A DNA stretch of 64,000 nt from Weeksella virosa DSM 16922 (GCF_000189415.1 NC_015144.1:2156001-2220000); one strand, 5' to 3'. Positions 26,067-35,858 are shown, numbered from the stretch's first letter. Translations and numbers: made by a program. Notes: generated from the letters alone by a model not told the origin.

Positions 26067-29000
26067 ATGATGTTAAATAAAATCATTGATTTTTCAATCA
26101 AAAATAAATTCATCATAGGTCTTTTTACACTTGCTTTACTCGTTTTCGGAATTTACGAAGTAAAGAAGTTACCTATTGATGCTCAACCTGATATCACATC
26201 CAATCAGGTTCAAATTCTTACCGTTGCACCTTCTTTTGGAGCAGAAGATATCGAACGTTTGGTTACTTTCCCAATCGAACAAGCAACGGCAAACATTGCA
26301 GGAATTACCGAATTGAGGAGTTTCTCTCGCTTTGGTTTGTCTTTGGTAACGATTGTTTTCAACAATAAGACCGATGTTTATTGGGCAAGACAGCAAGTGA
26401 GCGAACGTTTACTGCAAGTACGAAACGAAATCCCGGACGGAATTGGTGAGCCTGAATTAGGCCCGATTTCTACCGGCTTGGGAGAAATTTATCAATACGT
26501 TGTTCGTCCGAAAAAAGGTTACGAAGATCGTTTTGATGCCACAGAATTGCGCACCATTCAAGACTGGATTGTTCGTCAACAATTGATAAGCGTTCCCGGT
26601 GTGGCCGATGTAAGTAGTTTTGGTGGGAAGTTAAAACAATACGAAATTGCCTTACAACCGAACCGTTTGCAGGCGCATCATCTCACTATAAACGATGTTT
26701 TTGATGCCTTAGAAAAGAACAATCAAAATACCGGTGGCGCGTATATCGAAAAAGGTCCGACTTCTCTTTTTATTCGCTCCGAAGGATTGATTGGTTCCAT
26801 TCAAGACATAGAAAATATTGCAGTAAAACGGATTTCGGGCGGTTTGCCTTTATTGCTGAAAGACATAGCCGAAGTTAAAATCGGCCATGCAACGCGTTAT
26901 GGCGCCATGACTTATAATGATCAGGGCGAAGTTTCGGGCGCGGTGGTCATGATGCTCAAAGGAGAAAATAGTAATGAAGTGGTGCAACGGGTCAAAGATC
27001 GAATCGAAAGTATCCAAAACACATTGCCCGAAGGCGTAGTGATCGAAGCTTTTCTCGATCGTAAAAAAATGGTCGACAATACTATTCATACCGTTCAGGT
27101 GAATCTTTTAGAAGGCGCACTGATTGTTGTTTTTGTATTGGTTTTATTTTTAGGAAATCTTCGGGCAGGTTTCATCGTTGCCTCAGTCATTCCGCTGTCG
27201 TTGCTTTTCGCCATTATAATGATGAATATTTTAGGAATCGGTGGAAACTTAATGAGTTTAGGAGCGCTTGATTTTGGTTTGATCGTGGATGGCGCTGTGA
27301 TTATTGTAGAAGCCGCGATGCATCAATTGGTGTTGAGTAAACAATTTGGGAAGAATCAACGACTTTCTTCCCGAAACATGAATGCTACGGTAGGATCGGC
27401 AGCTAAAAAAATGGTGAACTCTGCCGTTTTTGGGCAAATCATTATCCTCATCGTGTATCTCCCGATTTTTTCTTTGCAAGGAATCGAAGGTAAAATGTTC
27501 AAACCCATGGCACAAACCGTTTCTTTGGCTTTGGTCGGAGCCTTTATTTTGTCTTTGACCTACGTGCCAATGATGACTTCTTTGGTGTTGAGTAAAAAGA
27601 AAAAAATCAAACCAAATTTTTCCGATCGAGTGATGAGTAGGATAGAAAACATTCATCATCATTGGTTGCTGAAAGCCATCAAACAAAGAAAAATCGTATT
27701 GTCTGCTGTGGTGTTGATGTTTGCTTTTGCTTTGTTTCTCTTAAGCCGATTAGGAGGCGAATTTATCCCATCTTTAGAAGAAGGCGACTTTGCCGTAGAA
27801 GCGCGCGTTTTGCCCGGTAGTAATTTATCTACCACGATAGAATACACCAACAAAGCCGCTAAAATACTGAAAGATCGTTTTCCTGAAGTCGAAATGGTCG
27901 TGACCAAAATCGGAAGTGGTGAAATTCCGACCGATCCTATGCCAATGGATACCGGCGATATGATTGTGGTGCTGAAACCTAAAAAAGAATGGACATCTGC
28001 CAAAACTTTTCCCGAATTATCCGAAAAAATGAGCGCTGCTGTTGCAGAAGTTCCTGGTTTAAGTACAAGTTTTCAATATCCAGTACAAATGCGTTTCAAT
28101 GAGTTGATGACGGGCGCGCGCCAAGATGTAGTGGTAAAAATCTTTGGAGAAAATTTGGATAGTTTGGCTCATTATGCGCAAAAATTGGGCAATGTTATCC
28201 AGCAAGTAGATGGCGCACACGAATTGTACATCGAACCCGTTAGCGGAACGCCACAAGTGGTGATAGAATTCAACCGTGCGTTATTGGCTCAACATGGTCT
28301 GAGTATTGGCGATGCGAATAAAATCATCAATATGTCGTTTGCAGGTCAAACAACCGGAAATGTTTTCGAAGGACAAAGACGTTTTGATTTAACGGTTCGC
28401 TTGGATGAAAAAAGTAGAGCATCGATAACCGATATTCAAAATCTGCTGCTTCCTACCGATTCCGGGTTGCAAATTCCGCTTTCTCAAGTGGCCGAAGTGG
28501 CTTATAAAAACACGCCAAACCAAATTCAGCGAGAAGATGCCAAGAGAAGAATTATTGTAGGATTCAATGTGAAAGATAAAGATGTGCAAACCGTTGTAGA
28601 AGATTTACAAGCACAAGTGGCCGCAAAAATTCAATTTCCTTCAGGATATTATGCAACGTATGGCGGCGCTTTCGAAAACCTCAATCAAGCCAAAGAACGT
28701 TTAGGAATTGCAGTTCCGATTGCTTTGGTGATGATTTTTCTGATGTTGTATTTTGCCTTCAAATCAATCAAATACAGTTTATTGATTTATACCGCTATTC
28801 CTTTGTCTTCGATTGGCGGCATTTACTTTTTAGTTCTTCGAGGCATGCCTTTCAGTATCAGTGCAGGCGTTGGTTTTATTGCACTTTTCGGAGTGGCGGT
28901 ACTCAACGGCATCGTGTTGGTGTCCGAATATAATCGCCTCAAAGCACAAGGCATTCACAATATTCCGCGCGTTGTTCTGATGGGAACTCGTACCCGTTTA

Positions 29001-30386
29001 CGTCCTGTTCTGATGACAGCTTCGGTTGCATCGCTTGGCTTTTTACCTATGGCGCTCAGTCACGGTTCGGGTGCAGAAGTACAACGTCCTTTGGCCACTG
29101 TGGTCATCGGAGGTTTATTGATTGCCACCTTTCTCACTCTTTTTGTTTTACCCATTTTATACATTTTATTCGAAAAAACACATATGAAATCCAAAGTATC
29201 CACACCGCTAAAAACGGTCAGTATTTTCTTGTTTCTTTTGATAGGAAATTCGCTTAGTGCGCAACAAATTATGACGTATGACGAAATGATTTCGGTCGGA
29301 AAAAATCAGAATTTACATTTGAAGCAAGCTCGTTTTGAAACCGCGTACCATCAAAAGAACAATCGTTCCAATTTAGGTTTGGCACCTACGGATTTTTCAG
29401 TCGAATTCGGAAAAATCAATAGTGATTTGTTTGATGAAAAAATTAGTGTTGTTCAGAAAATCCCATTTCCTACTTATTTTCAGAAACAACGAAATGTGAA
29501 TCAGCAACGGATCAAAAAGGCGAAAATGCAAGAAAAATTAGGCGAGCAGGTTTTCGAAAAAAAAATTGCAGACCAATATGTTGCTTGGCAATATTGGCAA
29601 TTGAAACAAGCTATTCTCAAAAAAAATCTAAAGATATATGAAGATTTTTTAGCGAAGGCTTCTTTGCGTTTCCAAAAAGGAGAGAGCAATCGAGCAGAGG
29701 TTTCGATGGCTAAAATTCGTTTTCAGAACTTGAAAAATGAAGCTGTTTTTATCCAATCTCAATTGCAGTCTATTTGTTGGAACCTTCAGAATTTGTTGCA
29801 AATCGAAGAACCCATCGAACCCAAAACCGAGCAAGATTTTTTCCTACCCCAAAAGCAAATCGGAACAACATCGGCACAAATAGAAGTAGAAAAAGAGAAA
29901 CTTCTTATCAATCAAATGCAAATAGATGTGGAGAAAACAAAGCGGTTGCCAGAGTTTTCGGTAGGATATTTTAATCAGAGTTTTAAGGAACTTAATGACA
30001 AACGCTACCAAGGTTTGATGGTGGGTGTTGCGGTTCCGCTTTTTTCTGGAAGCATTCGATCGAACATCGAATCGGCAGAAGTTTTGGTGCAAATGCAAGA
30101 AAATCAATTGCAAATCGAACAAAAAAACTGGTCGAATCAAGTGCAACAAATCAACAACGAAATTGACGCGTTAGACAAAGTGCTTACTTCGTATCAATCG
30201 GTTCAGTGGCCAGAAACGCAACTTTTACAACAAACCATTTCGCAACAATTGTTGAGCGGTGAAATCAATTATCTCGATTGGGTGGTGCAAAATGATCAGG
30301 TGATTCAGATTCAGAATCAATTTGCAGATCAACTTTTGCAACGAAATCAATCGGTTATAACTTTTAATTTTTTAACAAACGAATAA
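26067..30386 (+). CDS. czcA: CzcA-type heavy-metal RND pump fused to a TolC-like outer-membrane exporter
   Basis: Proton-driven tripartite efflux pump of 1439 aa, start at 26067 (or the next ATG, 26070); an earlier in-frame TTG is unlikely. Residues 1 to about 1039 are a complete HME-type RND protein: TM1 near residues 15-33, and the proton-relay motif DFGLIVDGAVIIVE with D402, D408 and E415 at the same numbers as Cupriavidus CzcA. TDPMPMDTGD and MRFNELMTGAR are CzcA-like rather than CusA-like, which favours divalent cations (Co, Zn, Cd, Ni) over Cu/Ag. Residues 1040-1439 are a TolC/CzcC-like outer-membrane factor. The junction at M1040 (base 29184) is an intact-looking signal peptide ending in SLSA, so cleavage after A1065 could release the exporter. 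GC content looks higher than the flanks. Confidence 0.92.
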   Translation: MMLNKIIDFSIKNKFIIGLFTLALLVFGIYEVKKLPIDAQPDITSNQVQILTVAPSFGAEDIERLVTFPIEQATANIAGITELRSFSRFGLSLVTIVFNNKTDVYWARQQVSERLLQVRNEIPDGIGEPELGPISTGLGEIYQYVVRPKKGYEDRFDATELRTIQDWIVRQQLISVPGVADVSSFGGKLKQYEIALQPNRLQAHHLTINDVFDALEKNNQNTGGAYIEKGPTSLFIRSEGLIGSIQDIENIAVKRISGGLPLLLKDIAEVKIGHATRYGAMTYNDQGEVSGAVVMMLKGENSNEVVQRVKDRIESIQNTLPEGVVIEAFLDRKKMVDNTIHTVQVNLLEGALIVVFVLVLFLGNLRAGFIVASVIPLSLLFAIIMMNILGIGGNLMSLGALDFGLIVDGAVIIVEAAMHQLVLSKQFGKNQRLSSRNMNATVGSAAKKMVNSAVFGQIIILIVYLPIFSLQGIEGKMFKPMAQTVSLALVGAFILSLTYVPMMTSLVLSKKKKIKPNFSDRVMSRIENIHHHWLLKAIKQRKIVLSAVVLMFAFALFLLSRLGGEFIPSLEEGDFAVEARVLPGSNLSTTIEYTNKAAKILKDRFPEVEMVVTKIGSGEIPTDPMPMDTGDMIVVLKPKKEWTSAKTFPELSEKMSAAVAEVPGLSTSFQYPVQMRFNELMTGARQDVVVKIFGENLDSLAHYAQKLGNVIQQVDGAHELYIEPVSGTPQVVIEFNRALLAQHGLSIGDANKIINMSFAGQTTGNVFEGQRRFDLTVRLDEKSRASITDIQNLLLPTDSGLQIPLSQVAEVAYKNTPNQIQREDAKRRIIVGFNVKDKDVQTVVEDLQAQVAAKIQFPSGYYATYGGAFENLNQAKERLGIAVPIALVMIFLMLYFAFKSIKYSLLIYTAIPLSSIGGIYFLVLRGMPFSISAGVGFIALFGVAVLNGIVLVSEYNRLKAQGIHNIPRVVLMGTRTRLRPVLMTASVASLGFLPMALSHGSGAEVQRPLATVVIGGLLIATFLTLFVLPILYILFEKTHMKSKVSTPLKTVSIFLFLLIGNSLSAQQIMTYDEMISVGKNQNLHLKQARFETAYHQKNNRSNLGLAPTDFSVEFGKINSDLFDEKISVVQKIPFPTYFQKQRNVNQQRIKKAKMQEKLGEQVFEKKIADQYVAWQYWQLKQAILKKNLKIYEDFLAKASLRFQKGESNRAEVSMAKIRFQNLKNEAVFIQSQLQSICWNLQNLLQIEEPIEPKTEQDFFLPQKQIGTTSAQIEVEKEKLLINQMQIDVEKTKRLPEFSVGYFNQSFKELNDKRYQGLMVGVAVPLFSGSIRSNIESAEVLVQMQENQLQIEQKNWSNQVQQINNEIDALDKVLTSYQSVQWPETQLLQQTISQQLLSGEINYLDWVVQNDQVIQIQNQFADQLLQRNQSVITFNFLTNE

Positions 30387-31519
30387 TGAAAAACTATATT
30401 TGGGCATTGATTATCGGAATGAATTTCAGTGCTTGTACCTCTCAAAAAGAAGAAAACAAAACGCTTCGAGAAACCGAAAACACACAGGAAATAACATTAA
30501 CCCAAGCGCAGCAAAAACAACTCACGATCGAAACCGTGAAAGTAGAAACGATAGACCTGAATGCTACGATGCAATTGAGCGCAAGAACTCAAGTGTTGCC
30601 GCAAGACCGAATTTCGGTAACGCATATGCTAGGTGGTTTTGTGAAGTCGATTCAGGTAATTCCGGGAACGTATGTGAAAAAAGGGCAAGTTTTGGCAGTG
30701 TTAGAAGACCCAATGTTTGTGCAAATACAAGAGGAATATCTCACGACAAAAGCTTTGTTGGAGAAGGCGGAATCTAACTTTAAACGACAAAAAGAACTGA
30801 ATGAAGCGCAGGCGGCAAGCACCAAAATTTTGGAAGAAGCACAAGCCGATCGAAAATTATTGCTGATCAAGAAAAGGGCTTTGGAAGAAAAATTACACTT
30901 GATGCATTTGTCACCAAATTCGGTCACCGTAAATGCTATCAAAAGAAATTTAACGGTTGTTTCGCCGGTTTCGGGCGCCATAAATAAGGTTTCTGTAAAT
31001 CGAGGTCAATATGTTTCGGCTTCAGAACCTTTGTTGGAAATTATCCAATCTTCAACACCATTATTGGAAATAAAAGCCTTTGAAAATCAATTAGCTGCAT
31101 TGAAAATTGGTCAAAAAATTTTAGCGTCAACCAATCAAAACCCAGAGCAAAAATACGAAGCTAAGGTGATTTCTATTGGTCAAGAAGTCAATTCTGATGG
31201 ATCTGTAAATGTCTTGGCTCAGTTGTCTAATCCTTTGCCACAACCCTTGATTTCGCAAATGTATTTTACGGTAGAATTAACGGTTGCCAATCAGTCTGCG
31301 CAAGTTTTACCTGAAGGATCTGTAGTACATTTTGAAGGTAAAGATTATGTGTATGAAGTGCTTAGCAATAACACGTATAAGATGAAAAAAGTGAAAATAG
31401 GGAAGGCAGAAAAAAATAAAATAGCGATTATTACGCCATTAAATCCTACCCAAAACTATGTTTCAAAAGGAGCATATGCTTTACTTATGGCGATGAAAAA
31501 TACAGAAGAAGAAGAATGA
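30386..31519 (+). CDS. Efflux RND periplasmic adaptor lipoprotein (CzcB/CusB type)
   Basis: Membrane-fusion protein of 377 aa linking the pump to its outer-membrane channel. The N-terminus is a lipoprotein signal with lipobox FSAC (Cys17). Then come a barrel-sandwich half (LGGFVKSIQVIPGTYVKKGQVLAVLEDP), a helical hairpin of about 80 residues rich in Lys/Glu/Ala, the second lipoyl half (VSPVSGAINKVSVNRGQYVS) and C-terminal beta domains. The start codon shares one base with the stop of the pump gene (TAATG), so the two are coupled. Metal specificity cannot be told from this protein alone. A terminator follows at 31540. Confidence 0.92.
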   Translation: MKNYIWALIIGMNFSACTSQKEENKTLRETENTQEITLTQAQQKQLTIETVKVETIDLNATMQLSARTQVLPQDRISVTHMLGGFVKSIQVIPGTYVKKGQVLAVLEDPMFVQIQEEYLTTKALLEKAESNFKRQKELNEAQAASTKILEEAQADRKLLLIKKRALEEKLHLMHLSPNSVTVNAIKRNLTVVSPVSGAINKVSVNRGQYVSASEPLLEIIQSSTPLLEIKAFENQLAALKIGQKILASTNQNPEQKYEAKVISIGQEVNSDGSVNVLAQLSNPLPQPLISQMYFTVELTVANQSAQVLPEGSVVHFEGKDYVYEVLSNNTYKMKKVKIGKAEKNKIAIITPLNPTQNYVSKGAYALLMAMKNTEEEE

Positions 31520-31539
31520 GTTGATTAAATTACATTTAT

Positions 31540-31570
31540 AAGCTATCAAATAAAAATGATAGCTTTTCTT
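31540..31570 (+). terminator. Terminator of the metal-efflux operon
   Basis: AAGCTATCA at 31540-31548 and TGATAGCTT at 31557-31565, then TTCTT. Confidence 0.75.
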
Positions 31571-31623
31571 AAACTCAATCTTTCTATTTAACATAATATA
31601 TATTATAGGAAAAGTTATTAAAC

Positions 31624-31654
31624 AAAAAAATCCCGTATGCATATACGGGATTTT
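31624..31654 (-). terminator. Terminator of the DPP11 gene
   Basis: AAAATCCCGTAT at 31627-31638 and ATACGGGATTTT at 31643-31654 with loop GCAT. On the minus strand the stem is followed by a run of seven T residues. Confidence 0.85.
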
Positions 31655-31680
31655 ACTGGACTCATAAACTGAATTAAAAA

Positions 31681-33834
31681 TTATTTAGTTACGATTTTCA
31701 TTTCTTTTATTAAGTGGTCAGCTTTTCCATATTTTTCGATAACCCATAAAATATATCGTGCATCAACCATAATGTTTCTACAAATTTCTGGATCATAATT
31801 CAAATCAGACATTGTTCCTTCCCAAACACGGTCAAAATTCAATCCTACCAAATTTCCATTTCCATCAATTGCCGGGCTTCCAGAATTACCGCCCGTTGTG
31901 TGATTGGTTGCAATAAAATTAACGGGTAATTTTCCATTTTTATCTGCGTATTTCCCAAAATCTTTTTTGTTATACAAATCAATCAATGGTTGTGGCAAAT
32001 CGAACTCATAATCTCCCGGAATATGTTTTTCTACCACACCATCTAAATATGTAACTGGCTCATAATAAACTGCATCACGCGGCTGATATCCATCAACTTT
32101 ACCATAGGTTACGCGCAAAGTAGAATTGGCATCTGGGAATAGTTTTTGATCAGAAAACACTTCCAATTGTGCTTTCATATAGGTACGCATCAGCTGATTC
32201 ATTTTGTTTTGGTTCGCTAAATATTGTGTACTAACTTTTTCTTGATAAGTATCCAAATAACGCTTAACCAATAATACCAAAGGATCTTGCTGTATTGCTT
32301 TAATAAATTCATCGTCATTCTTCGATAATTCTTCTAAGGAAGTTAGCAGAGTTTTGCCATTAATTGTTGCTGTTCCGTTAATCAACGTATTATCCAAAAC
32401 AGTTTGTATCTCTTCTGCCGAAGCAACTTTATTTGGCAATAAGTCTTTGGGCATTGTGGTATTGTAATATTCGATTAATTCTGCAGAAATAGTCTGATCC
32501 AAGGCTGCATCATAATCTTTATACATCCCATTTAATTGGTTGATTACACGAGATTTAATATTCTGATAACTTTCTTTTTTATATGAATTGGCTAAATTAT
32601 TCAATGCCAAAGTCATACGAAAAGTTTCTGAGTTTGTAGAGAAAATTTCGCCAAACAAGGTGGTTGCAACCGCAAACTTTTCATTTTCTTTGTTCAACGC
32701 ATTCAATTGTTGAATGATATTCCCGTATGTTTTCTTTTGTTGTTTATTTTTGGCTATTCTTTTTGCAAAATCATTTTCTTTAGTCAAACGCAATTCTACA
32801 GCTTTACTCCTTTCTAATCCTAATTTTTCTCCTATCCATTTTTTGTGTGCATTAGAAATTCTCGCTTGCTTAGAGGCATATTTGATACGCGTTGCATCAT
32901 CTTCACGCATTTTTTTATCTATATGCTGCAGTGCAATCGTTCTTGCTCCTATCCTAGCAGGATTTATCACATCTTGGATTTGAAGCAATGATGAAGCTGG
33001 TAGATATTCATCCGTTGTTCCTGGAAATCCGTAAACAAATGTAAAATCACCTTCTTTTATCCCACCAATATTTACCGGTAAAAAATGTTTTGGTTTGTAA
33101 GGTACATTGTTTGGTGAGTAATCTGCAGGTTGATTGTTTTTATCAGCGTAAATTCTAAACAATGCAAAATCTCCTGTGTGTCTTGGCCAAACCCAGTTAT
33201 CGGTATCACTACCGTATTTACCTATTGCCGAAGGTGGAGCTCCTACTAGACGTACATCGCGGAAGGTTTCGGTGATAAATTGGTAGTATTTATTCCCTTT
33301 GTAAAATGGTCGAACATAATTTTCTTGGTACGATTTTGTTTCGGTTTGTGCAGAAAGTGTTTGTATGTTTTGTTTCACCAACTCCATCCGTTGCTCCTCT
33401 GGCATATTATCAGTTACTCCTTGTAAAATTTTATCTGTAACATCGATAATATCTACAATAAAAGTAGCTGTGAGTCCTTTATTTGGTAATTCTGCTTTCA
33501 TATCTTTGGCCCAAAATCCATCTTTCAAATAATCGTTCTCTAATGACGAATGACTTTGGATTTGACCATATCCACAGTGATGATTGGTTAGCAACAATCC
33601 ATTTGGGGATATTACTTCTGATGTACATCCACCGCCAAAATGGGCAATGGCATTGTTTATGCTCTTTTTCCCGTTACTAAAAATATCGGTTGCAGAAATT
33701 TTTAGTCCCATTTCTTTCATTTCTTTTTCGTTCAGTTCTGTCGGTATCCACATTCCTCCGCCTTGTGCAAAAAGAGTGTTACCGAGAGCCAAAAAACTCA
33801 AAAGCAACGACGTTTTCATCAATGTCTTTCTCAT
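31681..33834 (-). CDS. S46 dipeptidyl-peptidase, DPP11 type (Asp/Glu-specific)
   Basis: Periplasmic serine exopeptidase of 717 aa that removes dipeptides from peptide N-termini. The signal peptide ends at LFAQ (residue 24). The catalytic triad is visible: H85 in LLTNHHCGYG, Asp in DNWVWPRHTGDFALF, and S651 in TGGNSGSP. Eighteen residues after the Ser is R669 in LNFDRVWEG; in Porphyromonas gingivalis DPP11 the equivalent Arg (R673, 18 after S655) gives preference for Asp/Glu at P1, whereas DPP7 has Gly there. Specificity for acidic residues is therefore likely. Monocistronic, with its own promoter and terminator. Confidence 0.9.
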   Translation of the reverse strand: MRKTLMKTSLLLSFLALGNTLFAQGGGMWIPTELNEKEMKEMGLKISATDIFSNGKKSINNAIAHFGGGCTSEVISPNGLLLTNHHCGYGQIQSHSSLENDYLKDGFWAKDMKAELPNKGLTATFIVDIIDVTDKILQGVTDNMPEEQRMELVKQNIQTLSAQTETKSYQENYVRPFYKGNKYYQFITETFRDVRLVGAPPSAIGKYGSDTDNWVWPRHTGDFALFRIYADKNNQPADYSPNNVPYKPKHFLPVNIGGIKEGDFTFVYGFPGTTDEYLPASSLLQIQDVINPARIGARTIALQHIDKKMREDDATRIKYASKQARISNAHKKWIGEKLGLERSKAVELRLTKENDFAKRIAKNKQQKKTYGNIIQQLNALNKENEKFAVATTLFGEIFSTNSETFRMTLALNNLANSYKKESYQNIKSRVINQLNGMYKDYDAALDQTISAELIEYYNTTMPKDLLPNKVASAEEIQTVLDNTLINGTATINGKTLLTSLEELSKNDDEFIKAIQQDPLVLLVKRYLDTYQEKVSTQYLANQNKMNQLMRTYMKAQLEVFSDQKLFPDANSTLRVTYGKVDGYQPRDAVYYEPVTYLDGVVEKHIPGDYEFDLPQPLIDLYNKKDFGKYADKNGKLPVNFIATNHTTGGNSGSPAIDGNGNLVGLNFDRVWEGTMSDLNYDPEICRNIMVDARYILWVIEKYGKADHLIKEMKIVTK

Positions 33835-33862
33835 TTTATCCTTTTATATTTTTTAACATTAT

Positions 33863-33894
33863 CAAAGATACTTGTTCTCATCGTACAAAGCAAA
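33863..33894 (-). promoter_or_regulatory. Promoter of the DPP11 gene
   Basis: Minus strand reads TTTG (33891-33894), a 20-base spacer, then TATCTTTG (33863-33870), close to the Bacteroidota TTTG-N19-TAnnTTTG promoter. The ATG is 28 bases further on. This is one of the best promoter matches in the window. Confidence 0.55.
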
Positions 33895-34011
33895 AAAGTG
33901 TATCTCTACTTTTATTAAAATCCAATTTCCTTATAGAGAAAAAACTCTATTCTTGGTTTATTTGTCTTCCTATTTAGTTTGTTTACTTGTTCAATCAATA
34001 AAGAGATTTTT

Positions 34012-34356
34012 ATGAAAAATTCCGACGAAACGAGTATCGAATGTATTTTGACTTTATCAATTCTTAGAAATAATTCTTGCAGAAAAAATGATAGGCTAAA
34101 ACAAATTTCAGAATTTACCACTAATCATTCAAAATATCTGTTTGGATGATTTGATGCTATAAATGGTGAAATTCGCTCTTTTAATTTGGAAGTTACAACA
34201 ATCTCCGTCGATAAAAAATCATCTACCTACTCGGCAAGCTTACAAGATACTACAGAAAAAAGCAACCTAGATTTTGAAATAGAATTCGAACAACACCTAT
34301 CCAGATTGAATAAAAAAACCAGCTACCGCTGGTTTTTTTATGTAAAAATATTTTAG
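34012..34356 (+). pseudogene. Possible decayed small gene with an internal TGA
   Basis: The 33835-34352 gap holds no intact gene. One plus-strand frame starts at ATG 34012 after a purine-rich stretch, reads 45 codons to a TGA at 34147-34149, then continues in the same frame for about 68 codons. The second part looks protein-like (SFNLEVTTISVDKKSST, LDFEIEFEQHLSR) but has no start of its own and runs through the terminator at 34312. I do not recognise a family. It could be a pseudogene or chance; weak support. Confidence 0.2.
34312..34339. terminator. Bidirectional terminator downstream of rpoN
   Basis: AAAAAAACCAGC at 34312-34323 and GCTGGTTTTTTT at 34328-34339 with loop TACC; T runs lie on both strands. 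It ends the asnS-rpoN transcript. Confidence 0.85.
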
Positions 34357-35825
34357 ATTTCTTTACGTAATCTCGCTACCGGAATACTCAATTGTTCACG
34401 GTATTTTGCAATAGTTCTGCGCGCAATTGGGTAGCCTTTTTCTTTTAGTATTTCCGTTAGTTTTTCATCTGTCAACGGTGTACGTTTATTTTCTTCGTTA
34501 ATGACATCTTGTAATATGCGTTTGATTTCTCTGGTCGAGACTTCTTCACCTTCGTCATTTGTTAAACTCTCTGAGAATAAATCTTTGATTAAAAAAGTGC
34601 CGTAGGGTGTTTGTACATATTTACTGTTAGCTACTCGAGAAACTGTTGAGATATCCATACCGATAAGATCAGATATATCTTTCAGAATCATTGGTTTGAT
34701 TTTGGTTTCGTCTCCTGTAAGAAAATATTCTTTCTGAAACTTCATGATTGCCTGCATGGTAATCATGAGCGTGTTTCGTCTTTGCTGTACTGCATCAATA
34801 AACCATTTGGCCGAGTCTAATTTTTGTTTAACAAACAATACTGCCTCTTTTTGCTCATTGGATTTATTCTCTGTTTTTTTATATGTTTCGAGCATTTCTG
34901 CATAAGCAGAGGAGATACGCAATTCTGGTACATTCCTACCGTTAAGAGAAAGATTTAGCTCACTATTCTCTATTGTAATCGTAAAATCGGGTGTAATTTG
35001 TTCGATAATTTTACTACTACTCGAGAATGATTTTCCTGGCTTTGGATTCAATCGTTCGATTTCGCTAATTGCGTCTCTCAATTCATCTTCGTTCACACCA
35101 TACTTGGTCATTAATTTTGTATAATGTTTTTTCGTAAATGCATCAAACGATTCAGTAATTAATTTTTCGGCCAATTCGATAGACTCGTTTTGGGTTTTAT
35201 TCTCGAGTTGTATCAACAAGCATTCTTGCAAATCTCTTGCTCCTACACCAACAGGATCCATTCGTTGAATATATTTTACAAGTAAATTTTCTACTACTTC
35301 TAATTCGGTATAGATATTCTGCGAAAATGCTAAATCATCGACCAGAGCTTTTAGATCGCGGCGAATGTAGCCATCTTCATCAATATTTCCGATAATAAAT
35401 TCTGCGATTTCATATTCTTCTTCTGTCAAACGATTAGTATACAATTGTTTTTCTAGATACTCGATAAACGAAACTCCTTGTGCATAAGGAACAGATTTTT
35501 CGTCATCGTCATCGCTATAATTATTGGTATAGGTTTTATAATTCGGGATATCATCATCACTCAAATACTCATCGATATTGATGTCGCTTGTATCGATAAC
35601 ATTTTCTTCTCGGTATTCATCTTGCGAATCCCAGTCGTTATCATTCGACATCTCGAATTCATCTTCGTAATTAGGTGAATCTTCGTCCAAAGCAGGATTC
35701 TCTTCTAACTCCTCTTTCACTCTTTGTTCAAAGGCAACAGTAGGTAATTGCACCAACTTCATTAATTGAATTTGTTGTGGTGATAACTTTTGTTGTAATT
35801 TTAGATTTAATTCCTGCTTTAACAT
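34353..35825 (-). CDS. rpoN: RNA polymerase sigma-54 factor
   Basis: Alternative sigma factor of 490 aa that recognises -24/-12 promoters and needs ATP-driven activators. Region I is the Gln/Leu-rich start LKLQQKLSPQQIQLMKLVQLP. Region II is the usual acidic spacer (about 50-110, many Asp/Glu). The core-binding and HTH regions follow, and the C-terminus has the RpoN box ARRTIAKYREQL that reads the -24 element. It lies 33 bases downstream of asnS, probably co-transcribed. A candidate target promoter is at 21442. No enhancer-binding activator gene is in the window. Confidence 0.96.
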   Translation of the reverse strand: MLKQELNLKLQQKLSPQQIQLMKLVQLPTVAFEQRVKEELEENPALDEDSPNYEDEFEMSNDNDWDSQDEYREENVIDTSDINIDEYLSDDDIPNYKTYTNNYSDDDDEKSVPYAQGVSFIEYLEKQLYTNRLTEEEYEIAEFIIGNIDEDGYIRRDLKALVDDLAFSQNIYTELEVVENLLVKYIQRMDPVGVGARDLQECLLIQLENKTQNESIELAEKLITESFDAFTKKHYTKLMTKYGVNEDELRDAISEIERLNPKPGKSFSSSSKIIEQITPDFTITIENSELNLSLNGRNVPELRISSAYAEMLETYKKTENKSNEQKEAVLFVKQKLDSAKWFIDAVQQRRNTLMITMQAIMKFQKEYFLTGDETKIKPMILKDISDLIGMDISTVSRVANSKYVQTPYGTFLIKDLFSESLTNDEGEEVSTREIKRILQDVINEENKRTPLTDEKLTEILKEKGYPIARRTIAKYREQLSIPVARLRKEI

Positions 35826-35858
35826 ATGATTTTTCTTCTACTCGATTAACTTCTTATA

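Noticed and set aside
33915-34121. Minus-strand ORF of 68 codons
   Set aside because: Ile/Phe/Lys-rich without family features; typical chance frame in AT-rich DNA.
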